The notes below the pieces were generated by a model. That model saw nothing but the letters and a program-made list of their open reading frames with translations. It searched no databases and was not told where the DNA came from. From Ruegeria discodermiae (lineage in GTDB: Bacteria > Pseudomonadota > Alphaproteobacteria > Rhodobacterales > Rhodobacteraceae), in assembly GCF_030758345.1 (NCBI RefSeq), contig NZ_JAVAMO010000014.1, positions 62,001 through 126,000 on the forward strand: DNA of 64,000 nt, written 5' to 3'. The position numbers and the translations under genes were made by a program. Positions 35,176 to 43,481 of this stretch are shown here, in pieces; positions within the stretch are counted from its first letter, which is position 1; the number at the start of each line of letters is the position of its first letter.

Positions 35176-35277
35176 TCGGCGTCCTCCCATCGAATGGCAA
35201 TCAGATTTGGTCCGCCGAGGGTAACGCCCCGACGTTTGCGCTGGTTTCTGTTGTCTTGTCGCTCAGCGAATAAGTGC

Positions 35278-35676
35278 TCAGCCGGGTACAAAATCGTCAG
35301 GGTCAATGCCTGGAACCTGGGTGATCCCGGCAAGCTGTTTCCAGTTGTGAGGGTAAGCGGCATAGAAGATCACGCACTTGCCGTCCGCCTCGTAGGAAAT
35401 GTGATTGTCCTTGGGGACAAACAGCACGTCACCACGATTGCAGACATAGCTCTTGCCGTCGCAAACCAGCCGGAACGTACCCTCAAGACAATAAATGATC
35501 TCATCGCAGGTCAGATCCCACGGCACCTTGATGTTGTTCAGTACATTGATGCCGCCGCACATGGACTTGCTGAATTCACTGGTCACCATCGGTTTGATGT
35601 AGGTGTCACTGTCACCCATCGAGTCGTAGCGGTTTTGAACCAGATCGAATTTGAAAAGTTGAGGTGTGTCACCCAT
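35278..35676 (-). CDS. Cupin-domain protein, 132 residues
   Basis: A small single-cupin protein. NIKVPWDLTCDEIIYCLEG is the first cupin motif, with some metal ligands replaced, and NRGDVLFVPKDNHISYEADG the second. Its ATG overlaps the stop of the VOC gene by eight bases, which suggests translational coupling. The fold fits a small isomerase, lyase or ligand-binding protein of the EutQ-like class (resemblance in CDEIIYCLEG), known from ethanolamine and related amine metabolism. The activity is unassigned. Confidence 0.78.
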   Translation of the reverse strand: MGDTPQLFKFDLVQNRYDSMGDSDTYIKPMVTSEFSKSMCGGINVLNNIKVPWDLTCDEIIYCLEGTFRLVCDGKSYVCNRGDVLFVPKDNHISYEADGKCVIFYAAYPHNWKQLAGITQVPGIDPDDFVPG

Positions 35677-36115
35677 GTGATAAGCCTTCCTGTGCGAGGT
35701 GTTTCAGTATGGATTCGTTCAATTCGACCTTGTAACCGTCAGGGTCCTCGCAAAAGGCGATGACCCTTGTGCCGTTTTTCATCGGTCCCGGTGGGCGAAT
35801 GATGTTTACCCCAGCCGCAGCCAGCTGTTCGCATGCGGCATAGACATCCGGTGTTTCGATGCAGATGTGACCCCAGCCGTTACCCTTGTCATAAGGCATG
35901 TCCTGATCCCAATTGGCGGTCAGTTCTAGCGTTGGAAACTCGGCCTCGGGCCCATACCCGATAAATGTGTTGGTGAATTTGCCTTCGGGGTAATCCGTGC
36001 GCCGCAGCACCTCCATACCCAGAATTCCGCAATAGAAGTCCAGCGACTTCTCCATATCTGTGACCCGCATCATCGTATGGGCCAGACGAAACCCTTTCGA
36101 TATGGGTTTACTCAT
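35669..36115 (-). CDS. VOC/glyoxalase-superfamily protein (lactoylglutathione lyase-like)
   Basis: A 148-residue protein. ATG 36115 is chosen from a GAGG upstream (rather than a longer frame start at 36154). AHTMMRVTDMEKSLDFYCGILGMEVLRR is the glyoxalase I N-terminal module with its metal His. WGHICIETPDVYAACEQL and FCEDPDGYKVELNE supply the second His and metal Glu. Length and motifs fit lactoylglutathione lyase, which detoxifies methylglyoxal. In this operon it could instead process an aldehyde or dicarbonyl formed after the oxygenase step. Confidence 0.87.
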   Translation of the reverse strand: MSKPISKGFRLAHTMMRVTDMEKSLDFYCGILGMEVLRRTDYPEGKFTNTFIGYGPEAEFPTLELTANWDQDMPYDKGNGWGHICIETPDVYAACEQLAAAGVNIIRPPGPMKNGTRVIAFCEDPDGYKVELNESILKHLAQEGLSHG

Positions 36116-36134
36116 TGATTTTGTTCCTCTTAAT

Positions 36135-37226
36135 TTATGCGCCGGCCACGTCACGCTCGATCAAATCCTGAAAGGCGCGCACGCTATCCTCCCAGGCAGG
36201 CGACAACAGGCCCCCATCCTTGGCGACCGGGGATTTGCGGCCCTCAAACATGCGCTCAACCATCTCGTGGTCTTCTTTATGGACATCCCACCATAGGTTC
36301 CTGAGAGCTTGTACTTCCTCGGCGCTCAATTTTTGGCCCTCGGTGGTATAAAGCGCTCGGTATTGGCGCATTTTTCCGGGGCCAATGGGCACGTTCAAAT
36401 AAACGCCCAGCTGATCCGGGAAATAACGACCCAGAATGAAATTGGGATACAGCGTCAGATAGCGAGAGCTGACACCCAAGCTGCCGGATGTGCCCAGCTC
36501 TTCATTCAGGTCCACCGCGCTGCCAATACAGGTACCATCGATGATGGTATAGTGGTTTTCCAATGGCTGATCGGTGGTCGAGGCATGTACGAACTGGACA
36601 TGGTAGGGCTCGATAAAATTCTCCATGATCAGCTTCCAATTGGTGTCGATCTCACCAAAATTGAGCAATCCAATTGGCTCCAACCTTTCAAAGTCCATCC
36701 CATCGAGGTGGCTGAACAAGGGTGCGGCATAATCTTCGAAATCCGGCGCATTCCCGTCCAGATTGACGAAGATCCAGTCGTGCCAGACATGAGTGCGGAC
36801 CGGTTTCAGTCGATGGTTTTTGATGTCGAAACCGTCGAACTCCTGCTTTCCGGTTCCGGCAAAGTGCGGTGCAGCTCGCAGGCGGCCATCCAGATCATAG
36901 GCCCAGGCGTGATAGGGGCAGCGGATCAGCTTGCCGACATTCTTGGGTTTGTCGACCAGTGTCATGCAGCGGTGCAGGCAAACATTGTGAAATACATGTA
37001 TGGCACCATCACGGCCGCGCACCGCCAACAATGGCAAGTCGGCGCAGGTAACAGGATGTGCGTCGCCGGGATCGGCTATTTGATGGGCAAACCCGATGAA
37101 CACCCAATTCTTGGCCAGGACGGTCTGGCACTCCCGCTGCCAGAACTCTTCGCTGCGATACGCCTCAGCGATCAGCCCGTGCTGAGGCCCGGCAACTGCC
37201 CCTGCGCTTTCCTTGGCAATTGTCAT
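36135..37226 (-). CDS. Rieske non-heme iron oxygenase, alpha subunit
   Basis: A 363-residue ring-hydroxylating-type oxygenase subunit. The Rieske [2Fe-2S] ligands are Cys83-x-His85 (VCLHRC) and Cys103-x2-His106 (RCPYHAW). The mononuclear iron site has ENFIEPYHVQFVH (His209, His214). HVWHDWIFVNLDG is the usual linker. Length and the EPYH-type iron motif place it with the GbcA/CntA/stachydrine-demethylase branch, which oxidises N-methylated ammonium compounds as well as aromatics. No reductase gene is in the operon, so electrons must come from elsewhere. It is the first gene, divergent from an Lrp-type regulator. Confidence 0.88.
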   Translation of the reverse strand: MTIAKESAGAVAGPQHGLIAEAYRSEEFWQRECQTVLAKNWVFIGFAHQIADPGDAHPVTCADLPLLAVRGRDGAIHVFHNVCLHRCMTLVDKPKNVGKLIRCPYHAWAYDLDGRLRAAPHFAGTGKQEFDGFDIKNHRLKPVRTHVWHDWIFVNLDGNAPDFEDYAAPLFSHLDGMDFERLEPIGLLNFGEIDTNWKLIMENFIEPYHVQFVHASTTDQPLENHYTIIDGTCIGSAVDLNEELGTSGSLGVSSRYLTLYPNFILGRYFPDQLGVYLNVPIGPGKMRQYRALYTTEGQKLSAEEVQALRNLWWDVHKEDHEMVERMFEGRKSPVAKDGGLLSPAWEDSVRAFQDLIERDVAGA

Positions 37227-37673
37227 TACTCCTCCCTTCGACGCTGCCCACTTGCGCCCGCCGTTGGAGAGCTAAGCGCAAGGTTTTCACCGTTTCTCGC
37301 GGATGGTCTGCTCGCAGACTTGTCCCTCCGCGCTGGTTTGATGGTCATTGCGAATATCGCATGTTTATGTTCCTGGAATCCGATATCCGCTGATTTTTTA
37401 GATCTTTAAGCAAGAATCAGAAGAAATCTGGTCAAAAAACGGCACAACAGTACGAATTTCGAATTTTGTGGCTGAATTCGTAGCTTGGTTCACTATTTCA
37501 CCAGAACATTGCTGAAAACTCGACAATAGCCACGCAAGATGGTGCCTGGAAACTGCGGCTTTGAGGTCAAAAGATGTCGTTTTCCGCACTTCTGTGCATA
37601 GGTTTCCCAAGGGGTAATTGCGGAATTCGATACCCCAACTTAATCTGAGTTACGAATACAGCAAACGAGCATC
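37227..37673. promoter_or_regulatory. Divergent control region of Rieske operon and Lrp gene
   Basis: The 447 bases contain no gene. Two symmetric elements stand out. TACGAATT (37451-37458) pairs with AATTCGTA (37475-37482) across 16 bases. GGGGTA (37612-37617) pairs with TACCCC (37632-37637), ending 36 bases before the regulator ATG. Both are plausible Lrp/AsnC sites. Much of the interval (37380-37520) is AT-rich, as expected for promoters. Confidence 0.55.
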
Positions 37674-38189
37674 ATGCACATGTCAGTCAAAAAGCAATCT
37701 AACTTGCGCGTCACTCAGAGCATTCGATCCCCAAGGGATGATTTGAACCAGCAAATCATCCGGCTATTGCAGCAGGATGGTCGGATGGCGTTTTCTGAAA
37801 TTGCGCAGCAGTTGGATGTATCCGAGGGGACCATTCGTAACAGGGTAAGCGGGCTGCGGGACAACAACATGTTGCGGATCGTCGCGATGTCTGATCCCGT
37901 AGCCACGGAATACACCACCGACGCAATGATTGGGTTGAATGTGGCCACAGGCGTGACCCCGCGCCAGGTGGCCGAGCGCCTTGAAAAGAACCCTCGGGTG
38001 GTTTTCATTCTATGGGTCGCAGGGCGCTACGATTTGATCATTGAACTCGTCAGCGACGATAGCGATGCATTACAGGATTTTCTTGAACAGGAAATCCACG
38101 CAAGCGATGATATCGCCAACGCCGACGTCATGCCGGGGCTGAAGAATTTTAAGAACCAGTTCCTGCTAAAGCAGGGTGTGAACGAGTGA
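37674..38189 (+). CDS. Lrp/AsnC-family transcriptional regulator
   Basis: A 171-residue protein. The winged HTH spans about residues 22-70 (DDLNQQIIRLLQQDGRMAFSEIAQQLDVSEGTIRNRVSGL is the classic arrangement). The AsnC ligand-binding domain follows (GLNVATGVTPRQVAERLEK, VAGRYDLIIELVSDD). ATG 37674 or 37680 may be used. Position makes it the likely regulator of the divergent Rieske-GS operon, sensing an amino acid or related amine. An IS6 fragment begins 32 bases after its stop. Confidence 0.9.
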   Translation: MHMSVKKQSNLRVTQSIRSPRDDLNQQIIRLLQQDGRMAFSEIAQQLDVSEGTIRNRVSGLRDNNMLRIVAMSDPVATEYTTDAMIGLNVATGVTPRQVAERLEKNPRVVFILWVAGRYDLIIELVSDDSDALQDFLEQEIHASDDIANADVMPGLKNFKNQFLLKQGVNE

Positions 38190-38220
38190 CGAGAAAAATT
38201 CGATCACAGAAGTATAGGAA

Positions 38221-38448
38221 GATGTGTCGCAAACACTGTCGTCGGTCAGAGCTATCGCATTGGCAGGCCGTCGTTATCCAGCGAGCTCTCCAAATTGACG
38301 GAAGCCGCTTGTCGAAGGCCCAAGCTGCCCCTTGCGGATCATGTTGGCTGTCTCGATCCCCGCAAGTGTCGCGGCGCTAGAGGCGAAGCTCTTGAAGCCG
38401 AGCATCGGCCTCGTAAGCCGTTTGATGAACCGGTGATCCTGCTCAATA
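38221..38448 (-). mobile_element. IS6-family end fragment
   Basis: The terminal repeat GATGTGTCGCAAAC (38221-38234) and the last 57 codons of a transposase (IIEQDHRFIKRLTRPML to FRQFGELAG) survive. At 38448 the match stops abruptly and IS5-type sequence begins. It is therefore a junction between two elements. Confidence 0.85.
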
Positions 38449-38503
38449 ATGGCCGTGTTGCACGGATCATAAGTGAGGCGAGATTGCCCCAAACCCCATA
38501 ACT

Positions 38504-38675
38504 CTAGAAGAGGCGTTCATACTTCGCACCACCGAGACTTGTCATACGGTTGAGCGCAGTTGATGCAACTTTAGCTTCTGCTATCTGGCGGTCGAGCTCA
38601 CGCGCTTGCAGGCGATTGCCTATGACCTGTTTCCATCTGCCGATCTGGGCTTCAACCCGCGATCTCTGGTTGTAT
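38504..38675 (-). pseudogene. IS5-family transposase, C-terminal remnant
   Basis: The frame reads GYNQRSRVEAQIGRWKQVIG, then RELDRQIAEAKVASTALNRM, ending KYERLF-stop (TAG at 38504-38506). This is the conserved C-terminus of IS5-family (IS903-type) DDE transposases, with the catalytic Glu in RVEAQIGR. The upstream portion is lost after two stop codons. It may be of the same family as the N-terminal remnant at 5284-5472, but the two do not overlap. Confidence 0.78.
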
Positions 38676-38795
38676 CCCTATCAGCTTAAGACGAAGAGCC
38701 GTTTGCGCAGTAAACCCATCACCAAACCTTAGCCAAATTTCAGCAATATCTACCGCATAGCCTTGCAGTTGGTCATGGTGGCCGAACGACACGAC

Positions 38796-39623
38796 GGGCT
38801 GAGTCGCAAACTTTGGTGGGCATGTTGCACCTTCGCCCGGTTTGATCCAACTGGTGTTTGGTCTGCAACGCTATTTGGGAATGTCCGGTGATCGACTTCA
38901 AAGGTGCACATTTTCCACAATCTGTGATCCTGTTCGCGGTCTATTTCTACGTTCGCTACGGCGTCTCGTACCGCGACCTGGAAGAGATCATGGCGGAACG
39001 TGGGGTGATGGTTGATCATGCGACGCTGAACCGCTGGGTCGTGAAGTATTCACCCTTGGCCGCTCGCGCGGCTCAGAAAAGGAAGACCAAGACAGCAGAT
39101 TCTTGGCGCATGGACGAAACCTATGTGAAGGTTCGCGGTGAGTGGGTCTATCTGTACCGGGCCGTCGATCGTGACGGTCAAACCTTTGATTTCATACTTT
39201 CCGAGAAGCGAGATACGAAATCCGCAAAGAAATTCTTCGCCAATGCACTGCACAACAATTGCATTCCGAAACGGATCACCATTGACCAAAGCAGGAGCAA
39301 TGCGGCCGGGATCAAAGAGATCAACAAAATGTTCAAGCGATTGCGGATACCGGTTACGATTGACACTGTCAGATCAAAATACCTCAACAACATTATTGAG
39401 CAGGATCACCGCTTCATAAAGAGGCTCACGAGGCCGACGCTCGGCTTCAAGAGCTTCGCCTCTGCCGCCGCGACACTTGCGGGAATCGAGACAGCCAACA
39501 TGATCCGGAAGGGGCAGCTTGGGCCTTCGACAAGCGGATTCCGTCAATTTGCAGAGCTCGCAGTATAAACTTGTCCAGGCAAAGCGATAGCTTCGAACCA
39601 CGCCTAAGTTTGCGACAAAGCCC
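38796..39623 (+). mobile_element. IS6-family insertion sequence, intact, opposite orientation
   Basis: Ends GGGCTGAGTCGCAAAC (38796-38811) and GTTTGCGACAAAGCCC (39608-39623) enclose an intact transposase. It differs from copies 1 and 2 at a few residues only. The right border opens into a truncated IS21 istA gene. The left border lies in IS5-type debris. Confidence 0.92.
38858..39568 (+). CDS. IS6-family transposase (DDE)
   Basis: A 236-residue frame whose conserved part starts ECPVIDFKGAHFPQ. It differs from copies 1 and 2 by a handful of substitutions (for example GVMVDHATLNR and CIPKRIT). The catalytic core SWRMDETYVKVRGEW, RITIDQSRSN and IIEQDHRFIKRL is complete. The exact start (TTG 38858 or a later GTG) is uncertain because the TTG used by the other copies is a TGG here. 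Confidence 0.9.
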   Translation: MVCNAIWECPVIDFKGAHFPQSVILFAVYFYVRYGVSYRDLEEIMAERGVMVDHATLNRWVVKYSPLAARAAQKRKTKTADSWRMDETYVKVRGEWVYLYRAVDRDGQTFDFILSEKRDTKSAKKFFANALHNNCIPKRITIDQSRSNAAGIKEINKMFKRLRIPVTIDTVRSKYLNNIIEQDHRFIKRLTRPTLGFKSFASAAATLAGIETANMIRKGQLGPSTSGFRQFAELAV

Positions 39624-40538
39624 CTCACAGATCGTTCGATTCCGAAGCTCGGGGTGAGGGTTGGACTTGGCCCAAGCCACGCAGCGATCCTCGAACCAGG
39701 CGTTGAGCTCGACGTAGCTCTTGAACTTCGGTCATGGGACGAAGAACCGGCGGCGCACAACTCCCACCTGTTTCTCCACGTGCAACTTCTCCCAGCCCGA
39801 GGCAGGTGTGCAGGCCACCGGGTCAACCTAGTAGTGCCCGCACATCTGCTGGAAACGGCGGTTGTAGGCGCGATCACGGCCAAGGAAGATCGTATCCACC
39901 GCGGTCTTCATGTTGTCGTAGATCCCCCGAGCGCAAGCTCCGCCAAAGAAGGCAAACGCCTTGTCGTGAGCGTCGAAGACCATCTCCTGTGTCTCACGCG
40001 GATAAGCTCGCACGAACAGCATCCGGCTGTGGCAGAACCGGACATGGGCGACCTTCACAGTGGTGGTTGCGCCACCGATCACTACGATCTCGTGGCTCCA
40101 ATCGAATTGGTAGGCCTCGCCCGGATCAAAGATCAGTGGCACATAGGCGGCGCCGGATGCCACCTCTTCCTCCTTGGACCACGTGGCCGCGTATCGCCGG
40201 ACCGCATCATAGCCACCATCATATCCTCGAGCCCGGAGTTCCTCGAAGATGCGGATGCGGGTCAGTCGCTCGCGCTTGGGCTACCGCGCGTTCACCGACA
40301 GCATCTCGTCGAGCATGTCTTTCCAGGGCCCGATCTTCGGCAACGGCTGAATGGTCCGTTCGTAGGTGAGCTCCGTCGCATCCGACCGGATCACCCTGCG
40401 AACCGTATTCCGCGAGACTCGCAGCTCCCGACAGATCTGCTTGATCGACTTCTTGTCCTGAAAATATGCCCACCGGATCTTTGGAGTTCGTCCCGATTTC
40501 CGGCATTCGCCGCACTTGCTCGAACTCGGCGGTATCAA
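39624..40538 (-). pseudogene. IS21-family IstA transposase pseudogene
   Basis: The N-terminal segment (40281-40538) reads DKKSIKQICRELRVSRNTV, the IstA HTH. The DDE part (39828-40163) includes PGEAYQFDWSHEIVVIGG, AFVFFGG-type AFAFFGGACARGIYDNMKTA and YNRRFQQMCGHY. In-frame stops follow (CGHY-stop-VDPVACTPASGWEK, and FFVP-stop-PKFKSYVELNAW). A frame break lies between the two segments. The 3' end is cut by the IS6 element at 39623. No istB is present. It is dead. Confidence 0.85.
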
Positions 40539-40601
40539 ATATCAGGACTGCCGGACAAGATAGACACTGGCTGCGAGTTCCCGAAAGGCTGCTTTGAGGC
40601 G

Positions 40602-41480
40602 CTATCCGGCAGCGCGCAAAGGGATCGAAGCGCGGAGCTCACGTGCGATTTCGTCAATGAGCGCCTTCACGGGTTCGGTTCTACTTCTGGGATGGATGCG
40701 AGCGACAAAGGTAATGTCAGGCGGGGGTGGAAACACACCCTCGATGATCTCGATTCCCTCAGACAGGTGCATCCCATTCAACAGCGCTACCCCAAGCCCA
40801 GATTGGAGGGCGGATTTTATTCCGGCGGCGCTGGGGCATTCCAACACCTTTTCAAAGTGATGCCCCTGCGCTTGGCCGTCAGCGAAGCCCCATTGCCTGT
40901 AAAAACAGTTTTTGTCGAACGACAGAAATGGAATCGGCCCCAAGGGGTTCAGGGACAGATCAGGAGATTTCACCCAATGCAGAGTGTCGTCAAAAAGAAC
41001 GAGGTCGCCTTTCGCGACATCGGCATTGAAAATCTGCATCACTGCAACGTCCAATTCACCTGCCTCGAGCCAAGCTTGAACATTCAAACTTTGGCTGGTT
41101 CTGGTCCGCACGTTGACTGCGGGGTAAAGCCTTGTGAAACGCCCGAGAATCCGAGCGATGTCGCTGGTGGTCGTATCCTCCGTCATGCCTAAACGGATGG
41201 TCCCGGCAAGATATTTCTTACCCAAATCAGAAAGGGCTTCGTCGTGCAGGTCGACCATCCGGCGCGCATAGTCACAAAGACGCTTACCTGCTTCGGTGAA
41301 CAATGGCCCACCCGCTCGACGCGCGAGAAGGTCGCAATCCAACGTTTGCTCCAAACGTCTCATCTTGTGACTGACGGCGGATTGCGACAGCGCCAGATGT
41401 TCGGCTGCCCGCGTAACACCGCCGTAGTGAGCGATGGCGAGCAGAGCTCGTAAGGAATCTATTTCAAGTCTCTTAGACAT
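40602..41480 (-). CDS. LysR-family transcriptional regulator
   Basis: A 292-residue LTTR. ATG 41480 (MSKRLEIDSLRALLAIAHYG) is preferred over an earlier in-frame start. The winged HTH occupies residues 5-62 (GGVTRAAEHLALSQSAVSHKMRRLEQTL), and a substrate-binding domain follows (GTIRLGMTEDT, SGLGVALLNG). It is divergent from the alpha/beta hydrolase-HAD operon, which it probably controls. Its 3' end is close to IS21 debris, but the C-terminus looks complete. Confidence 0.9.
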   Translation of the reverse strand: MSKRLEIDSLRALLAIAHYGGVTRAAEHLALSQSAVSHKMRRLEQTLDCDLLARRAGGPLFTEAGKRLCDYARRMVDLHDEALSDLGKKYLAGTIRLGMTEDTTTSDIARILGRFTRLYPAVNVRTRTSQSLNVQAWLEAGELDVAVMQIFNADVAKGDLVLFDDTLHWVKSPDLSLNPLGPIPFLSFDKNCFYRQWGFADGQAQGHHFEKVLECPSAAGIKSALQSGLGVALLNGMHLSEGIEIIEGVFPPPPDITFVARIHPRSRTEPVKALIDEIARELRASIPLRAAG

Positions 41481-41590
41481 TCTCCATTCCCACCATGACA
41501 AATTATGATCATTGCATGAAAATCATTCATTTGCTTCATATGGTATCGCTTAGCTAAGCTTTGCGAAAGCCAAAAATCCAGAGCATCGCC
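41481..41590. promoter_or_regulatory. Divergent LysR / dehalogenase promoter region
   Basis: The 110 AT-rich bases between the LysR ATG and the hydrolase ATG contain ATGATCATTGCATGAAAATCAT-type repeats (about 41505-41527) with several ATGA/TCAT dyads. LysR regulators bind T-N11-A dyads in exactly this position. No precise operator can be fixed by eye. Confidence 0.45.
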
Positions 41591-42439
41591 ATGACCCACC
41601 TAGTTAATCAAAATGTCATCATCAACGGCACACGTATCTCTCATGGTGTGCATGGTGAAGGGAGCCCCGTGGTACTTATTCACGGCACACCGTCCTCCTC
41701 ATATATCTGGCGCAACATTTTGCCCTCGCTGGTCTCCGCTGGATACAAAGTTCATGTCTACGACCTGCTGGGATATGGGCTGTCGGAACGCCCTTGCGAC
41801 CCGGCAATCGACACGTCCGTCACCGGCCAAGTGCCAATTCTTGAAGGATTGCTCGACATTTGGGGCCTGGATGATCTGCACGTCATCGCACATGACATCG
41901 GCGGTGGCATTGCACAGCGCTTTGGCATCCAATCGCCCAACAGGGTTCGCTCGCTCAGCATGATTGATGTAGTGAGCTACGACAGCTGGCCCTCGAAGCG
42001 CACGAATGAGCAGATGAAGGCCGGTTTGGACAAGCTGATCAAAGCACCAGACGCCGATCATCGTGAGCATTTCCGCGAGTGGTTCTATTCGACGGTTCAA
42101 AACAAAGAGCGTTTGGCAGAAACGTCGATGGAGACCCTTTTGGATTTCATCTGTGGTCCGGTTGGCCAGGGAAGCTTTTTCCAGCATCAAGTCATGCATT
42201 ACGACCCCAAGCACACAGATGAAGTTGCCCCGCGTTATGCCGAGCTTGGCAAGAACCCAGTTCAACTGATTTGGGGGGCTGATGATGCGTGGCAGGTTGT
42301 CGATTGGGCGCATCGTCTGCACGACGCAATCCCAGGCTCAGAACTCCATGTGTTGCAAGACTGCGGTCACTTCTCACTGGAAGATCAACCCGAGAAGATT
42401 TCAGCCTTGCTGGTAGACTTTCTGCAAAGGCAGCGCTGA
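41591..42439 (+). CDS. Alpha/beta hydrolase, haloalkane/fluoroacetate dehalogenase-like
   Basis: A 282-residue protein from ATG 41591 (MTHLVNQNVIINGTRI). HGTPSSSYIWRN forms the oxyanion HG-x-P segment. The nucleophile elbow is HDIGGG with Asp102 in place of Ser, as in haloalkane and fluoroacetate dehalogenases. LIWGADDAWQVVDW gives the acid, and LQDCGHFSLEDQP the catalytic His. An Asp nucleophile implies a covalent alkyl-enzyme intermediate and C-halogen hydrolysis. The downstream HAD-type gene supports a dehalogenation pathway, though epoxide hydrolase-like activity is possible. Confidence 0.82.
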   Translation: MTHLVNQNVIINGTRISHGVHGEGSPVVLIHGTPSSSYIWRNILPSLVSAGYKVHVYDLLGYGLSERPCDPAIDTSVTGQVPILEGLLDIWGLDDLHVIAHDIGGGIAQRFGIQSPNRVRSLSMIDVVSYDSWPSKRTNEQMKAGLDKLIKAPDADHREHFREWFYSTVQNKERLAETSMETLLDFICGPVGQGSFFQHQVMHYDPKHTDEVAPRYAELGKNPVQLIWGADDAWQVVDWAHRLHDAIPGSELHVLQDCGHFSLEDQPEKISALLVDFLQRQR

Positions 42440-42442
42440 GCA

Positions 42443-42709
42443 ATGACAGAAATCGCACAAACGAATGTCGTTGGGCGCGACACGCGAAAGCTCACATCTC
42501 TTTTCGAGATCATCGGTTCCGTCTTGGCAATGGTTTATGCGTTGTCGATTGCGCTCAACGTAGGGGCGGAAATGCTTGGATTTTCGCTGCTGCTTGTATC
42601 TTCAGCTCTGTTCGCGGGGTGGGCAATTTTAGATCGGCGTTGGACTTTCCTGCTGCTCCAAGTCTTCTACGCAACTTCGGCAATTATTGGGTTGATCCGT
42701 TGGGCCTGA
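42443..42709 (+). CDS. Small integral membrane protein, 88 residues
   Basis: The ATG comes 3 bases after the upstream hydrolase stop. After a short polar head, three hydrophobic segments follow: FEIIGSVLAMVYALSIALNV, MLGFSLLLVSSALFAGWAIL, and FLLLQVFYATSAIIGLIRW. The pattern resembles the small CBU_0592/PnuC-half-like membrane proteins. It lies in an operon with two dehalogenase-like enzymes, so a role in uptake or export of the substrate or halide is conceivable. Nothing in the sequence specifies the solute. Confidence 0.75.
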   Translation: MTEIAQTNVVGRDTRKLTSLFEIIGSVLAMVYALSIALNVGAEMLGFSLLLVSSALFAGWAILDRRWTFLLLQVFYATSAIIGLIRWA

Positions 42710-42755
42710 CGACGCGTCAGCGAAATCGTCAATACCAACAAGAAAGAGAGAAACT

Positions 42756-43481
42756 GTGAAACTGACGGACTTCAAGGTTCTGGCATTCGACGTTTATGGC
42801 ACGCTGATCGACTGGGAAAGCGGCATGGTCACAGCTCTCAAACCATTGACGGACAAGGTCACACAAAACCTGACACGCGACGACGTTCTGGAAGCGCACG
42901 CCTACCATGAATCCACGACGCAATGCTGGACACCCAACAAAAAATACTCCGATCTTCTTGCAGTCGTTTGCCGTCGTTTGGCTGAAGAATGGGGTGTCGA
43001 AGTGACTTGGGAAGAATGCCAAGCATACGGCCTCTCGGTGCGCCAGTGGCCTGCATTTGACGATAGCCGTGACGCACTCACCTATCTCAAACAACACTAC
43101 AAACTGGTCGTCCTGACTAATACCGACAGTGTAAGCTTTTCAGGATCGAACGCGCGGCTCGGCGTTCATTTTGACGGCGTTCATACCGCAGAGGACATTG
43201 GTAGCTACAAACCCAATGATCGCAACTTCGACTATATGCTGGAAACCCTTGCCCGGCAGGGCATCGCAAAAGAAGACATTCTTCACACCGCCGAAAGCAT
43301 GTTCCATGACCATGGTCCGGCCAACAAACACGGGCTCCAAAATTGCTGGATTTACCGCCGCCATGAAAGGCAAGGGTTCGGAGCAACAATGAACCCGGGT
43401 GAGATGCCCAGCTACAATTTCTGTTTCAACAGCATGGCCGAACTGGCGGATGCACATAGGGCGGAGTTGTCGGGACAATAA
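42756..43481 (+). CDS. HAD-superfamily hydrolase, 2-haloacid dehalogenase type II-like
   Basis: A 241-residue HAD protein. The nucleophile Asp12 is in FDVYGTLID. Motif II is VVLTNTDS (Thr/Asn), motif III Lys is in DIGSYKPNDRNFDYML, and motif IV is HTAESMFHDHGPAN. The arrangement and length match annotated haloacid dehalogenase type II enzymes. However the substrate-pocket Arg and the LSN-G-S segment of characterised L-2-haloacid dehalogenases are not obvious, so substrate specificity is open. It is the third gene of the LysR-linked operon. The pair could convert a haloalkane to a haloacid and then to a hydroxyacid. Confidence 0.82.
   Translation: MKLTDFKVLAFDVYGTLIDWESGMVTALKPLTDKVTQNLTRDDVLEAHAYHESTTQCWTPNKKYSDLLAVVCRRLAEEWGVEVTWEECQAYGLSVRQWPAFDDSRDALTYLKQHYKLVVLTNTDSVSFSGSNARLGVHFDGVHTAEDIGSYKPNDRNFDYMLETLARQGIAKEDILHTAESMFHDHGPANKHGLQNCWIYRRHERQGFGATMNPGEMPSYNFCFNSMAELADAHRAELSGQ

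Noticed and set aside
39654-41192. A 512-codon plus-strand frame
   Set aside because: It spans the antisense of both an IS21 pseudogene and a LysR gene, two unrelated units, so it cannot be a single real gene.
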